64,000 nt of DNA from Thermothielavioides terrestris NRRL 8126 (GCF_000226115.1 NC_016458.1:1550001-1614000); one strand, 5' to 3'; shown: positions 45,474-57,095, numbered from the stretch's first letter. Notes: a model not told the origin generated them from the sequence alone. Made by a program: numbers and translations.

Positions 45474-48400
45474 ATGAAACAACGGTTCTCATCCTTAGAT
45501 GTCAGGGTATGCACAATCCATTGAATCCGCATCCAGGACGTCGATCAACTAACCACGCTTGTTCTTCCTACCCTTCAGGTTATTGCACACGAGCTTGCCG
45601 AAGCGCTCGTGTCGCTGCGCCTGTCGAACATCTACGACCTCAACTCGAAACTACTCCTCCTCAAGTTCGCGAAGCCGGACAATCGACAGCAGCTCCTCAT
45701 CGAGTCTGGTTTTCGCTGCCACTTGACCGATTTTGCCCGTGCGGCCGCTCCAGCCCCGAGCCAGTTTGTCTCGCGCCTGCGCAAGTTCCTCAAGACCCGC
45801 CGCGTTACGGGAGTTTCCCAGATCGGCACCGACCGGATCATCGAGTTCCAGTTCAGCAATGGAGCATACCGGCTATACCTCGAGTTCTTTGCAAGTGGCA
45901 ACGTCATCCTGACCGACGCCGATCTCAAGATTCTCGCGCTGCTGCGGAATGTGCCCCAAGGCGAAGGCCAGGAGCCCCAACGGGTGGGCCTGACCTATAC
46001 GCTGGAAAACAGACAGAATTTTGGAGGTGTCCCAGCGTTGACCAAGGAACGCCTTCGGGGTGCTCTCAAGACGGCCTCGGAACAGGCGGCTACGAAAAAG
46101 GCGAAGAGGAAGGGGTCGGACGAGCTGAGAAGGGGGCTGGCCACCACGATTACCGAGCTGCCGCCGGTACTTGTCGACCATGTCTTCCGCCTCACAAGCT
46201 TCGATCCCACCACGAAACCGGCCGATATTCTGGAAAACGAGGCGCTGCTCGACGCTCTGTTCCAGTCGCTGGAAAAGGCGCGCTCCATTTTGGACGAGGT
46301 CACGAGTTCGCCGAGTGCGAGGGGATACATCATTGCGAAACGTAATCCGCGCGCGGCAGACCAAGTTGCGGATGGAGAGGAGACCACGAAGGAGAAAGCG
46401 CAGAATCTTCTTTACGAGGATTTCCAGCCATTCCTGCCAAAGCAGTTTGAGGACGACCCGACATGCCAGGTGCTGTCTTTTGACGGCTTCAGCAAAACTG
46501 TCGATGAGTTCTTCTCCTCGCTCGAGGGGCAGAAACTCGAGTCACGCCTGCAGGAGCGTGAAGCAACCGCCAAGCGAAAACTGGAGGCCGCCCGCCGGGA
46601 TCAGGCCCAGCGCATCGAAGGGCTTCAGGAGGCTCAGCTACTGAATTTGCGCAAGGCTGCCGCTATCGAGGCCAATGTGGAACGGGTCCAGGAAGCGATG
46701 GATGCCGTCAATGGCCTGCTGCAGCAGGGCATGGACTGGGTGGACATCAACAAGCTGGTCGAGCGGGAACAGAGGCTCCACAACCCTGTGGCTGAGATCA
46801 TCAAGTTGCCGATGAGGCTTGAGGAAAGCATCATTACTCTCCTCCTTGGCGAGGAGGAAGAGGAGGCCGAAGCCGAGGCGAACATGGATTTTGACTACGA
46901 CACGGACGAGGAAGCGGCGGAGGAGACTGCGGCGGGCAAGGCCAAAGGTCCAGATAAGCGGTTGGCCATCGATATCAACCTCAAACTCAGTCCGTGGAAC
47001 AATGCCCGGGAGTATTACGAACAAAAGCGCACGGCGGCCGACAAACAGCAGAAGACAATCCAGCAATCGGAAATCGCTCTCAGGAACGCCGAAAAGAAGA
47101 TATCCGAAGACCTCAAGAAGGGGCTCAAGCAGGAGAAGCCGGTGCTGCAGCTCATCAGGAAGCAGATGTGGTTTGAGAAGTTTCTCTGGTTCATCTCATC
47201 GGACGGTTATCTCGTGCTGGGAGGGCGGGATGCGCAGCAGAACGAGATCCTTTACAAGCGGTACTTGAGGAAAGGCGACGTTTATGTCCACGCCGACATG
47301 CACGGTGCCCCGTCCGTCATTATCAAGAACAATCCGAAGACGCCTGACGCGCCCATCCCGCCGTCAACTTTGGCACAAGCCGGCAGCCTGTCGGTGTGCT
47401 GCTCGAGCGCGTGGGACTCGAAGGCAGTGATGGGTGCCTGGTGGGTGAATGCCGACCAGGTCTCCAAGTCGGCCCCAACTGGCGAGTACCTCCCGGCCGG
47501 CTCATTCATGGTCCGAGGGAAGCGCAACGCGCTGCCGCCGGCGCTGCTGACGCTAGGCTTCGGGCTGATGTTCAAGATCTCCGAGGACAGTAAATCAAAG
47601 CACGTCAAGCATAGGCTGTACGATTCTGCCGATGTCAGCACCACTGGTGCGGCTTCAGTGAGCACACCCACCGAGGCCAAGGACGACACCACGTCCCGGC
47701 TGGAGTCTCTCGCCGAGAGTAGTGATGAGGAAGAGGTTGAAGACGATCGGGAAGCGCGAGTAAATCCTCTCCAGTCCAGTGCAGCAGAACAAGAGGAGGC
47801 TTCCGGACCCATCTCGGAATCGGATGTTACGCCACCAAGGGAAGAGCTGGCCAGTCTCGAAGCCACCGCGGAGCGCCCTACAACCGCGGAGCCTCAGGAA
47901 GAACCCAGCCCCCCGGGCACCGAAGATGCAGAAGCTGAAGAAGAGGCCGACGCTTCACCCGCCCCCTCTTTGCCCACCACAACCCCTTCGACTCGGCCGG
48001 AGACCCCCTCCACCACCTCCCAACCTCAGAAATCACAACAGCAAAAGAAACAACAACCGCCCAAGCGCGGCCAGCGCAGCAAAGCCAAGAAGATCGCCAC
48101 CAAATACAAATACCAAGACGAGGAAGACCGCGCCCTGATGGAAGAGCTCCTCGGCGTCGCCGCGGCGCGCCAGAAGGCCGAAGCCGAGGCGGCGGCCCGG
48201 GCCAAGCGCGAAGCCGAGGCCGCGGCCGCGCTCGAGCGCCGCCGGCAGGCGCAGGAGCGCGCCAAGCAGCAGATCGCCGCGCACGAGGAGGCGCGCCGGC
48301 GGGCGATGCTCGAGGGGGAGGACGTGCTGGATGACGATGACGACCCTGCCGCCGGGGCCGGGGCCGGGGCCGGGGCCGGGGCCGGGGCGCTGGGCCCGCT

Positions 48401-48830
48401 GGACGCGCTGGTGGGCGCGCCGCTGCCGGGCGACGAGATCCTGGAGGTGGTGCCCGTGTGCGCGCCGTGGAACGCGCTGGGCAGGGTGAAGTACAAGGCC
48501 AAGCTGCAGCCGGGGCACGTGAAGAAGGGAAAGGCGGTGAAGGAGATTGTCGAGCGGTGGAGGCTGGCCGCGGGGAAGAAAGGGGTCGTGGATGAGCGGG
48601 CGCAGGACGTGGAGAAGATGTGGCCCCGGGAGGTGGAGCTGATCAAGGGCCTGAAGGTCGAGGAGGCGTTCAATGTCGTGCCGGTGAGCAAGGTCACGGT
48701 CATGATGTCTGGCGGCACGGCGGGCGGCGGTGGGTCCGGGGGAAAGGGAGGTGGGAAGGGGGGTAGCGGCGGCGGCGGCGGTGGTGGTGGGCAGAAGGGC
48801 GGGAAGGGGAAGGCGGGCAAGAAAAAGTAG
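45474..48830 (+). CDS. RQC2: Ribosome quality-control factor Rqc2/Tae2 (NEMF family)
   Basis: Exons 45474-45506 and 45579-48830 give 1094 aa; the short first exon restores the conserved start MKQRFSSLDVR|VIAHEL. Rqc2 binds stalled 60S subunits with tRNA-linked nascent chains, recruits the Ltn1 ligase and directs C-terminal Ala/Thr tailing. Segments in order are: NFACT-N (LRLSNIYDLNSKLLLLKF, YRLYLEFFASGNVILTD); a long helical/coiled-coil middle with AKRKLEAARRDQAQRIEGLQ; an acidic stretch; NFACT-R/DUF814 at about 540-655 (KFLWFISSDGYLVLGG, DVYVHADMHGAPSVIIKN, STLAQAGSLSV, WDSKAVMGAWWV); a disordered acidic and Pro/Gln-rich linker with KRGQRSKAKKI; a basic coiled coil; a (Gly-Ala)6 run; and NFACT-C/DUF3441 at about 966-1055 (PVCAPWNALGRVKYKAKLQPG). 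The C-terminus is a Gly/Lys tail. Complete. Confidence 0.95.
48353..48391 (+). repeat. GGGGCC-type hexanucleotide run in RQC2
   Basis: About six tandem copies of GCCGGG(G) encode Ala-Gly dipeptides just before the C-terminal domain. The run is in frame and likely unstable in length. Confidence 0.8.
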
Positions 48831-49861
48831 GACACTGATTTCAGCTTGGGGGTCCTAGAAGAGCAAGAGGTCTATGTACTTGCATTGTTGTAGAGATACG
48901 GCATGGCATTTTAGACTGTGGGATGGCCAGTTGGGGTAGGTATCTGACAACGCCGGCCCAAGAAACTCAAGCCTGTATAGACCAGCAGGTGTATCTGTGA
49001 ACTCCGAAATTCGAATATACCCTCGCCTAGCCTCTCATCAGATGTCGGAGGTTCACACGTTGCCATTTCTCGCATACTTTGTCTCAAATCAACCCTGCCT
49101 TCCCCAATTCCGAAGCCGGCTGAGTAAGTGAGTGTGGTAACTGGTTACCTACCTAGGTAGGTAGCTCGCAACTGAGTGGTGGGAAGCAACATGGTCCAAT
49201 GCATGCTTGCCATACATGCCTCCAGTGTGAGGGGGGGTGATTCGCTCCGGTGCCCTGGCTACGACTGCCTACCTGACCCTTTAGGTAGCTTGGTGACTTG
49301 GAGTAGTGTACCAGGCATGCCCCACTGCGCGTATCACATCTTCACATCTCAATTGAGTGGCTAATCTTCATGTCATAAACCTGAATGTGTGAAAAGATAC
49401 TGCATTGCTGCTGAGGCATCTATGTGAGGTGGTGCCTTGGGCCCAAGCACCATGCAGCCCCCGCCACGCACCTAGGGCTTCTGATTCGCGCAGCCCGGCA
49501 CGCGCGGTTTGATGCTGCTGCGACGGTGGCGGGGAAGCTAGAGGGTAGTTATGAGGCTAGGTAGAAGTAAAGAGAAGCACAATTGGACAAGGGATGTCCG
49601 GGCATCACAGACTCTGCCATGCAAGTGTTCGGAGGATGCATGTGTGATGCGACCTGCGGTGTGTCGCTGAATTGTTACTGCGTACTAGCAGCTACTAGCG
49701 TAGTTCAGATCCGACCCGGTCGGACCAACCCGGTTCAGCGAGCCCACCCTCCCTTCTCCGAGATTCAGTTCTATTCGTACAGTCGTCTGCAATTCTGCGA
49801 CTATGTAGTGCGGCGCTCAGGGCTGCCGCGTCCGGACGGGCATGCGGAGCTCTGCATGCCC
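48831..49861. other. Convergent intergenic region
   Basis: It lies between the 3' ends of RQC2 (plus) and RPN5 (minus). It contains a palindromic CCTACCTAGGTAGG word near 49149 and an AGTAGTGTAC word near 49303. No gene seen. Confidence 0.5.
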
Positions 49862-51543
49862 CTAACGCGCGCGCTTGGATTCCTTGCCCTTCTTGGACTT
49901 GGCGCCCGTCTGGATGCGGGCCATCATCTCCTCCTTGGTAATGAGATGATCGATCCTCTCGAGCAGGCCCAGCAGGCTTCTCATGTTGAAGCTCCACTCG
50001 TTGAGGATGTCGTCGGCGTCGCGCGGCTTGGCGAAGCTGACGATGCGCGCCGGCCGGTCGATCTTGGCGTACACCGTCTTGGCCGTCACCAGCTCGCTGA
50101 TGTACTTTTCCGTCTCGTCCTCGGTCAGGTCGAGCAGCTGCGTCAGCCGGCCCATCCGGATGCGCGTGTAGTACTTGGCCACGACGCGCACGTTGTGCTC
50201 GATGACGCGCTTGCGCAGGTCCTGCCACCGCGAAAAGGCCTGCTCGTCCGAGGACTGGCCCGGGGCCGAGTCGAAGACGTCGGTGCTGAGCAGGTGTGGC
50301 CCGAACACGCGGGCCACCTCGGGCCACCGCATGAGCTCGTGCACGGTGAACAACTTCAGAAGCTCCGCCTCTTCGGGCACCAGCGAGATCCGCGCGTCCT
50401 TGTGGATCCTGTGCAGGAGGTCGTGCTGCTCATTGTCGTGCGGCGCGAGGATGATGAAGAAGATGATCCTTTGAAGCACCTATCGAGGCGTCAGCAGCAG
50501 CCAAGAAACACACACACACACACACACACGCAGTCAACCAGGGGACTCAAGGGTGCTTACGTAGCGCAGCTGGTCTGGGTCTTCCTCGACGGACTCGGTA
50601 TCCAATACCTGCCTGTAGTGCTTGCACACATCGAGATACTTGGCGTCGTGCTGAGCCAGCTGGATCTGCTGTTTGTAGTAGCGCAGCTTGAGCTCTGTGA
50701 CATCCTCGTCCTCCTCGGGCTCCTCCTCGTCCGCCTTCACCTTTTTCTCGCGCTCCTTCTTCTCCTTCTCGAGCTGCTCTGGTGTCTTTTTAGGTTTTCG
50801 GGCGAGGTATCTGGTGCTGATCTTGCGGCTGAGGATGGCGGCTTGTGTCCAGTCGCCGTTCTCAATGCAGAGTTCGACCTGCGCCAGGATAAACTCGACC
50901 TTCTCGCGCCGGTTCATCGACCCGAAGGTCTCGACCTGGAGCTCGCAGAGGGTGTCGGCGGCCCCCTTGAGGTCGCCCTGTTTCTTCTTGATGTCCGAGA
51001 GGATCTTGGTCACGCGAGCCCGCTCAACCTCGACGAAGATCTTGCCCTCGGTGACGGTGCGGAGCGTCTCGATGACGGACAGCTTGGTCTCGAGGTTGGG
51101 CGTCTCGTCGAGGAAGGACATGACGGTCTGGACCATCTTGGTGATGGCCTGCTTGAGCTGGCTGTGCTTCTTGGAGAGGACCAGGGTCTGGTCGTTGAGC
51201 AAGCTCCAGTCGCCGGCATTCTTGCAGATGGTGACAATACAGACAAGGATTCGTGATGTGGATGCTAGGTCGGAAGCCTGCCGCCCAATGCCTGTTAGAC
51301 TTCGTCTTGGTTGTGGGAGGGGGAGGGGGGGTGATGGGCCACTGCGTACCTGGCGGGTCTGCTTCTCGAGCACCGAGAGCTTTTCAATGGCAGCATGGAT
51401 GTCTGTCTATGCGGACGTTAGAAGGCATGTGCCGGTGCCGCGCAGGCGGCGTCCCGTACCTTTGCGAGCTTCTCCGCCTCGGGGATCTGCTTGTCGACCT
51501 CGCTGGAGAAGTCCCGATCGGGCTTGAGCGCCGCGTCCGCCAT
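49862..51543 (-). CDS. RPN5: 26S proteasome lid subunit Rpn5 (PSMD12)
   Basis: Four exons on the minus strand: 51460-51543, 51350-51406, 50561-51277 and 49862-50479; all exons are whole codons, 491 aa. Rpn5 is one of the six PCI-domain subunits of the 19S regulatory-particle lid. The start MADAALKPDRDFSSEVDK, the helical-repeat region (LEKQTRQASDLASTSRILV, RARVTKILSDIKKKQGDL), and YYKQQIQLAQHDAKYLDVC are typical. The PCI/winged-helix region follows (VEHNVRVVAKYYTRI-like wording, RLTQLLDLTEDETEKYISELV, IDRPARIVSFAK), and a C-terminal helix (LNEWSFNMRSLLGLLERIDHLI). A Lys/Glu-rich acidic insertion (EKEKKEREKKVKADEEEPEE) lies mid-protein. The last intron holds a CA microsatellite, and intron 2 has a polypyrimidine tract on the coding strand. 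Identity is secure; intron boundaries were read by eye. Confidence 0.94.
50508..50529. repeat. CA dinucleotide microsatellite in an RPN5 intron
   Basis: Eleven AC units lie inside the last RPN5 intron (50480-50560). On the coding strand this is a GT run located between the donor and the branch region. Confidence 0.85.
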
Positions 51544-53394
51544 GGCGAAGAATGATCGACCAGGTCGTCTTCAAGTCTTTTTTATCCTGTCTTGTTTCGG
51601 GTTTGAGATCCGGCGGGCAGAAGCTCGAGAAGGTCGGCGTTGGTCGACGCTGGTCACGCACTTGTTCGCTCTGTTCGTTGCTTTGGAAAGCACAAGTCAA
51701 TCAAGCCAAGACCCAGGCCCACGTCAGTGTGGCCTGCCTGCGCATGCAAGCCCCACTTGTAAGTGAAGGAAGCTTACTGTGGTATTCCGTACTGTGCTAG
51801 TGCTTCCCATCCACAAGGCAGCCACAGTGGCTGGTGAGTTTTTCTCCAGGCACGGCGCTCCAGCAGCAAGTTTGCTGGGAGCGATTGAAGCAAGCAGTTG
51901 CGCTGGGAAACAAGGGACACGAGTTAACTACCGCGAAACTTAACTCTCCACAGTACACCTACGACTCGGGCAGCAAGGTACGGAAGACGCATCTACACAC
52001 CCTGTAACATTATGGTAGGACACTAGGTGCTCAGTCCCGTCTCATAGCGGCTTTCCACTACTGCTACGGAGTACTATGCATCAGTTCAAGTTTGTTTGTT
52101 GGAACAAGCCTGTTTGGGACGCCCACCGATGCATGCTATGAACGGAATATCGGCTGCTCATCTCGTTTTGCGGACTCTGTGGAACGCGACTGTCACTTTT
52201 TTGGAGAAAGAGACAGGGGCAAGCCAAACACGACTCGAGCGGGCCAGTGGAGGGCCGGGAGCTCACCAGGCGCTCTGCTGGCTTCCGACTGGAGGGCATC
52301 AAAAGCAAAGCAGCCACTCCGCTCCGCGCCGCTTTCCAAAATTTCCTTCTTTATTCCATCATGGTCAATCTGCATGACCATGACTACACTTCGCCGCGGA
52401 CTACACTACGCCGAGCCGAAGGAGTTGCGCGACAGCGCTGCCCCTCTTCTCCCGCACCTGTCCACCATTCAACCCACTCATCAGCCCGTTTGAAGCCGGA
52501 AAAAGAAAGGAGACGTCTACCGCAGTACCCCGGCATGCAGCCTCGCCTGCCGCGCAAAAAGGGCCACCCTTGAAAAGCCGAGCGAGCCAGCTCGGAGCTG
52601 CTCCCCCACTCCGCAGGCCTCGGGGCCCGGAGGGGTCTTCTGGCAGTGGGGAGGGCGAGCGTTTGACGAGAGCCTCCCCCGTGGTCCCCCTCATCCATCC
52701 CAGGTCCACTTGGACGCCCGCTGCGCTCCATTCCAACGCTACATTACTTATTAAACTCAGGGACGGGCCGTGCGATTTACATCGGGTGGACTCTTATGTT
52801 TCGAGGATTTTGCCCTGTCAAGTGTACACTAATAGACCACCGCAGCAGCTTCACGCTCGAAACCGACAGCATTGCGGCAATCGAAGCTTCACGTTAACTA
52901 GGTGTTTACGTTAAAAGCAATGCTCCTGTGACAGCGATACGACCCGCATTCAGAATCACACCTGCCGACATACGGAGAACTGAGCACATACACTGCTCGG
53001 GATTGTCGGGGAGGACTCTCCACGCCCCCTTCAGACCCCGGCCGCTTCTCCGCTCTCACCCTCCTGTTGACCGCTCCGGGCCGTTGCAAGCGGCGTGGGC
53101 TGCGTGCCTCGCCTTGAATCTTTTCAGCATCACTACTCGGCGGGCAGTTTTCGCGGGGCGGCTGTTGAAGTGCTCTGCCGGCGCTTTCGCCACTGCCCCT
53201 GCCCCTGCCCCTGTCTGCTGCCAACCGTCTGCGGGAGGGACTTGAGCCTCTCGAACTGCCGTATTAACGTCAGTGTAACCATCGGAATCACGTCCCGGCT
53301 GTCAAGTCGATATCCGTCACGCCGCTCCTTTGTTTCGTGAACAACGCTCCCATTGTTCGGTCCGCCAGGGAGCCGAACGTCGGCCCCTGATACC
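51544..53394. other. Divergent intergenic region
   Basis: It lies between the starts of RPN5 (minus) and the LaeA-like gene (plus). It contains TTCCGTACTG (51785) and CTACGGAGTAC (52069) words. Open frames such as 52092-52493 and 53133-53552 have no recognisable content. Confidence 0.5.
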
Positions 53395-55194
53395 ATGGAG
53401 CGGCTACAGACCGGGCCAGCTCTCTCCGCGGTTCCCGTCTCCGAGTCGAAGTCAAAGAAACGGAGTCGGGCAGAGACGGATGCTTCGCCCACAGAAACCT
53501 CGGCACCTGCCACGCTTCTCGCGGCGAAACCCGCGGACCCACGGCCCGGCACAGATCAAGTGCCACGAGCCGCCGCGAAGAACATCGGCGACTCCTCTCG
53601 CAGTCCGTCGCTCGACCCTCCAGCCTCGGCGGCGGCACGGCCTGCCGTTGCTCTCTCTACGAATCTCAGGGCCAACGCCAGCGCCAGCACGCCCACCTTT
53701 TCTCTAGCAGAAAGCAGCTCCCTGTCCGAGACCCTCTCGTCCACGGCGTCGCTGCCCAGCCTGTCCCTGTCCGCGGGAGCGCGCGGCGGCAGTCCTTCGC
53801 CACCGTATATGTTCTCCGGCTCGTCACGCCCCCCTGACTCGCCAATTGAGCCCGCCGACGATGTAGAGGGCAGCACGGACCGGGATGAGCTGGAGGAGCA
53901 GGCCGCGGTGGCGCAGGCCGAGGAGGGCAGCATCGTCGTCGACAGCGACGACCTGGGCACCGACGACGGCTACGGGACCGACAACAATACCACGGCGTCC
54001 ACTTCGCTCGCCGAGAGCGTGCGCGACTACGTCTACGAGAACGGGCGCCGCTACCACCGCTTCCGCGAGGGGCGCTATAACTTTCCCAACGACGATGTCG
54101 AGTACGTGGGCCCGGCGTAACGAGCTTGTATCGTCGGCACGTTCGCTAACGGCGCGGGCAGGCAGCAGCGGGAGGACATGAAGCACAGCATGGTCAAGAT
54201 GCTCTGCGGCCAGCTCTACTTTGCGCCCATCGGGGAGCATCCGCACGAGATTTTGGACATTGGCACGGGGACGGGCATCTGGGCCATTGAGAGTGGGTGA
54301 CGCCGCTGCGGGACTCGTAACGACGACGCTAACAACCTTCAACCAGTGGGCGATCTGTTTCCGGGTGCCAACATCCTCGGCGTGGATCTCAGCCCCATCC
54401 AGCCCGAGTGGGTGCCTCCAAACGTTCGCTTTATGGTGGACGACATAGAGTAAGCTGGCTCCTGGATTTGATCATGCCCGGCTAGCAGCTGACACTGTTG
54501 TAGGAGCCCGTATGTTCACAGCCCATATTGACGCCTCAATCCTTTCCCGGTCCAGTCCGTACTAATATCATCTCCTCCAGATGGCTCCACCCACGCAACT
54601 ACTTCGACTACATCCACTCACGGCACACCGTCATGGCGATCAAAGACTGGCCCAAACTGATGCGCCGCGCTCTAGAGTTAGCCTTCCCTTTTCTCCTCCT
54701 CTCCCCAACTCTTTGACTAACGACCGGCCAGACACCTCCGCCCCGGCGGCTGGTTCGAGATGCAAGAAGTCTACCACTACCCCATCTCGGCCAACAATTC
54801 CATGCCGGCCGACCACCCGGTGGCGCAGTACTGGACGCTCATCAACGAGGGGCTGACGAACCTGGGCGTCAACTTCCACGCGGTGGCGGGGGGCCGGCTG
54901 GCCGACATGATGCGCGACTGCGGCTTCGTCAACGTGACGGAGCGCGTGCTGCAGATCCCGCTCGGCACCTGGCCCAAGAACAAGGTGCTCAAGACGGTGG
55001 GGCTGTACTGGCGCACCATCCTGATCGACGGCATCCAGGCCATCGCCCTCGGCCCGCTCACCCGCGGCTGCGGCTGGTCCAGGGAGCAGGTCGAGCTGTT
55101 CCTCGTCGACGTCAGGAAGGCGTACCACGACAATTCCATGCTGGCGTACATGCCGCTGCATCTGGTGTACGGGCAGAAGCCGGCCGCTTATTGA
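53395..55194 (+). CDS. LaeA-like SAM-dependent methyltransferase
   Basis: Six exons: 53395-54101, 54162-54292, 54347-54449, 54504-54509, 54581-54676 and 54732-55194; total 501 aa with frame kept throughout. The first 230 residues are Ser/Ala/Pro-rich and disordered, with a Tyr/Arg entry motif before the domain (DYVYENGRRYHRFREGRYNFPNDD). The methyltransferase core begins at EQQREDMKHSMVKM, with SAM-binding motif I DIGTGTGIWAIE (about 267), then GANILGVDLSPIQPEWVPPN, ESPWLHPRNYFDYIHSRH, and LRPGGWFEMQEVYHYP. This is the layout of fungal LaeA-like enzymes, several of which affect secondary metabolism and development, but it is not LaeA itself by any decisive feature. The exon 54504-54509 has only six bases (E-S-P junction); skipping it would keep the frame. 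Function beyond methyl transfer is unknown. Confidence 0.86.
54504..54509 (+). other. 6-nt microexon of the LaeA-like gene
   Basis: The six bases GAGCCC are preceded by TGTTGTAG and followed by GTATGT, a perfect fungal donor. Upstream there is a GCTGAC branch site and downstream an ACTAAT branch site before a CTCCAG acceptor. Inclusion gives the D-I-E-S-P-W-L sequence expected in homologues; exclusion gives D-I-E-W-L. Confidence 0.75.
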
Positions 55195-56198
55195 GTGTTG
55201 GTTTTGTTGTTTGGTTTGGCGGAGGGTGCATGGATAAAGATACGTGTTTCACATCGTTGCGTTTTGGGAGGCCCTGTCGTGCGTCTTATGAAACGGATGA
55301 TACCACCACGGCTACGGTTGTTTTGTTGGCTGAGACGGGAGTTGGATTGGCCTTTCTGTTTCTAGAATGTCGAGGCGCTGGGCATTGGAGCTCATGAACA
55401 TATACACACAAACATATACGCGTTTAGAATATTCAGGCCAAGGATGCGTGAGGGGTTTCGATAGACACTCCTGTATCTGAAACTTCGCACCCGAGAGATC
55501 AGAGAAACGCTGAGAGCAAAAAGCATGTTCAAGGTCCAAAGTATTGCGTGATTGAGCGCCACCTATGCAGGCTGGTGCTGTGCAGCACCGAAGCTTCAGG
55601 GCTGTCGGACCTGTCAGTAATCTTGTGGCGCGGGTGTGTGGTGTGCGTGTGCGCTCGAGTGCGTCCAGAAGAACAAGCCACGCTGCAAGCAGAGCCAATA
55701 GGTAGTTGGGCGGGCCCAGCCACGCCGAGCATCTTGCATGGCGGCGTGTAAGATCCGGTAGGTCACTTGGGGAGAAAAAGGGATGAAAAGAGGGCAGCGT
55801 GGCGTAACCAAGTCGTCGCTCAATTCGCTGATAATCATCATTCCAGGAAGCCCCGAATTCGCAACTACAATGGCTCCCGAGTGTACGGATGTATACTGTA
55901 CTTGGGATGTCTGCCCTCCGCTTCGAGTCCAGACACACCAATAATTTCGCCGCGGACGCAATTCGCTGTGTCCCGTCCCGCTGCGTGCGCCGGTGGCGCC
56001 GCTAACTAACGTTAGTTACCGTAGTTACTGGCCGCTCTTTCCTTCTCTGGGCATGAGCTCCCGAGTCCCGAGGCCGAGGCAGTGGTTGCACCCCACCAAA
56101 CTGCCCCCACGGCGGCGGGCCTGATCTGCACCTCGTTGTCCGGTTCTGGCTTGATTCGAGCTCTCGCTTCCGGGCCACTTTCCCGAGTGGGCGTCATC
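55195..56198. other. Intergenic region
   Basis: The 3' flank of the LaeA-like gene up to the first transposon. No gene seen; GTGTACGGA occurs near 55879 and a run of GTGTGTGG/GTGCGTGTGCG near 55635. Confidence 0.5.
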
Positions 56199-56617
56199 GC
56201 TCCATCGGTCGTGGTTATAGAGGTCCCGCCAAGACTAATTTCGGAGGTTGCCGCTTACAAGTATTTACAATCGCCACGGGGTGAGCGGGGCTACGACGAC
56301 TTAGAGCAACATCGACAATGCATAATCGCGAAGACTTATAGCAACAACTTTACTAAACCTCAACTAAATCGAAAAAAAAGAAAACGAAGTTAACCCATAC
56401 CCTAACCTTGACCTTTACCCTAACCTTAACCCGAATCCTAACCAGCGGGGGGCTAGCGCCGTCCCCCGCACCCCCGGCGAACTAACCCGTGGCTAACCCG
56501 TGGCGATAGTGCAAACCCCTTGGCGGTCTTGGCGGGGTACTGACGCTGTAAAAACATTGCCGACAATTGGCCGAAATTAGTCTTGGCGGGACCTCTATAA
56601 CCTCTAGCGCTCCATCG
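56199..56617 (-). mobile_element. Non-autonomous MULE-like element, copy 3 (9-bp TSD)
   Basis: A 401-bp element at 56208-56608 is flanked by GCTCCATCG (56199-56207 and 56609-56617). It is the reverse orientation of copies 1 and 2 and is closest to copy 1. Terminal repeats, GC-rich palindrome and telomere-like words (here as CCCTAACCTTAACC) are all present. No coding capacity. The next element starts 16 bp further on. Confidence 0.88.
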
Positions 56618-56622
56618 CCGCC

Positions 56623-57095
56623 GCTTGCTGGCCGACCCCTTTAAAAACACATGCCAGATTTTTTAGAAACACATGCCAGCCAGGGGCGGTCCGTGCGCTT
56701 GCACCAAAATTTTGCAGCGAGCGCCACCACAGTCCCTAGCATGCATATCGCCACGAGAATGCCGCGGGTACGTACCAATGTCGCCATCCAACGAAGCTAT
56801 CACCAACCTCGCCGCCCTCGAAGGCTACAGGGCCGCATCGCCCACCGCATCTCCCAGAGCCTTGCGCAGCGCCCTGCCCAGCGCATCGCCAGCCGCGTCG
56901 CCAGCCGCATCGCCCAGATCCTCGCCTGCCGCCTCGCCTGCCGCATCGCCAGCCGGGATTTCTGTGGCGACATGCCGAATAGGGAGCGTGGCGATGCGCG
57001 CTGCAAAATTTTGGTGGGAGCGCACGGACTGCCCCTAGCTGGCATATGTTTCTAAAAAATCTGGCATATGTTTTTAAAGGGGTCGCTTGCTGGCC
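56623..57095. mobile_element. Second non-autonomous TIR element (11-bp TSD)
   Basis: A 451-bp element at 56634-57084 is flanked by the 11-bp repeat GCTTGCTGGCC (56623-56633 and 57085-57095). Its inverted repeats start GACCCCTTTAAAAACA, run for roughly 100 bp, and contain the motif CATGCCAGATTTTTTAGAAA. The middle is GC-rich with repeated CGCCAGCCGCATCGCC-type words, open in several frames but with no recognisable protein. Length of TIR and TSD fits Mutator-like elements. It is unrelated in sequence to the 400-bp family. Confidence 0.85.

Noticed and set aside
49583..51256. 557-codon plus-strand open frame
   Set aside because: Antisense of RPN5, crossing its introns; the real protein with PCI motifs is on the other strand.
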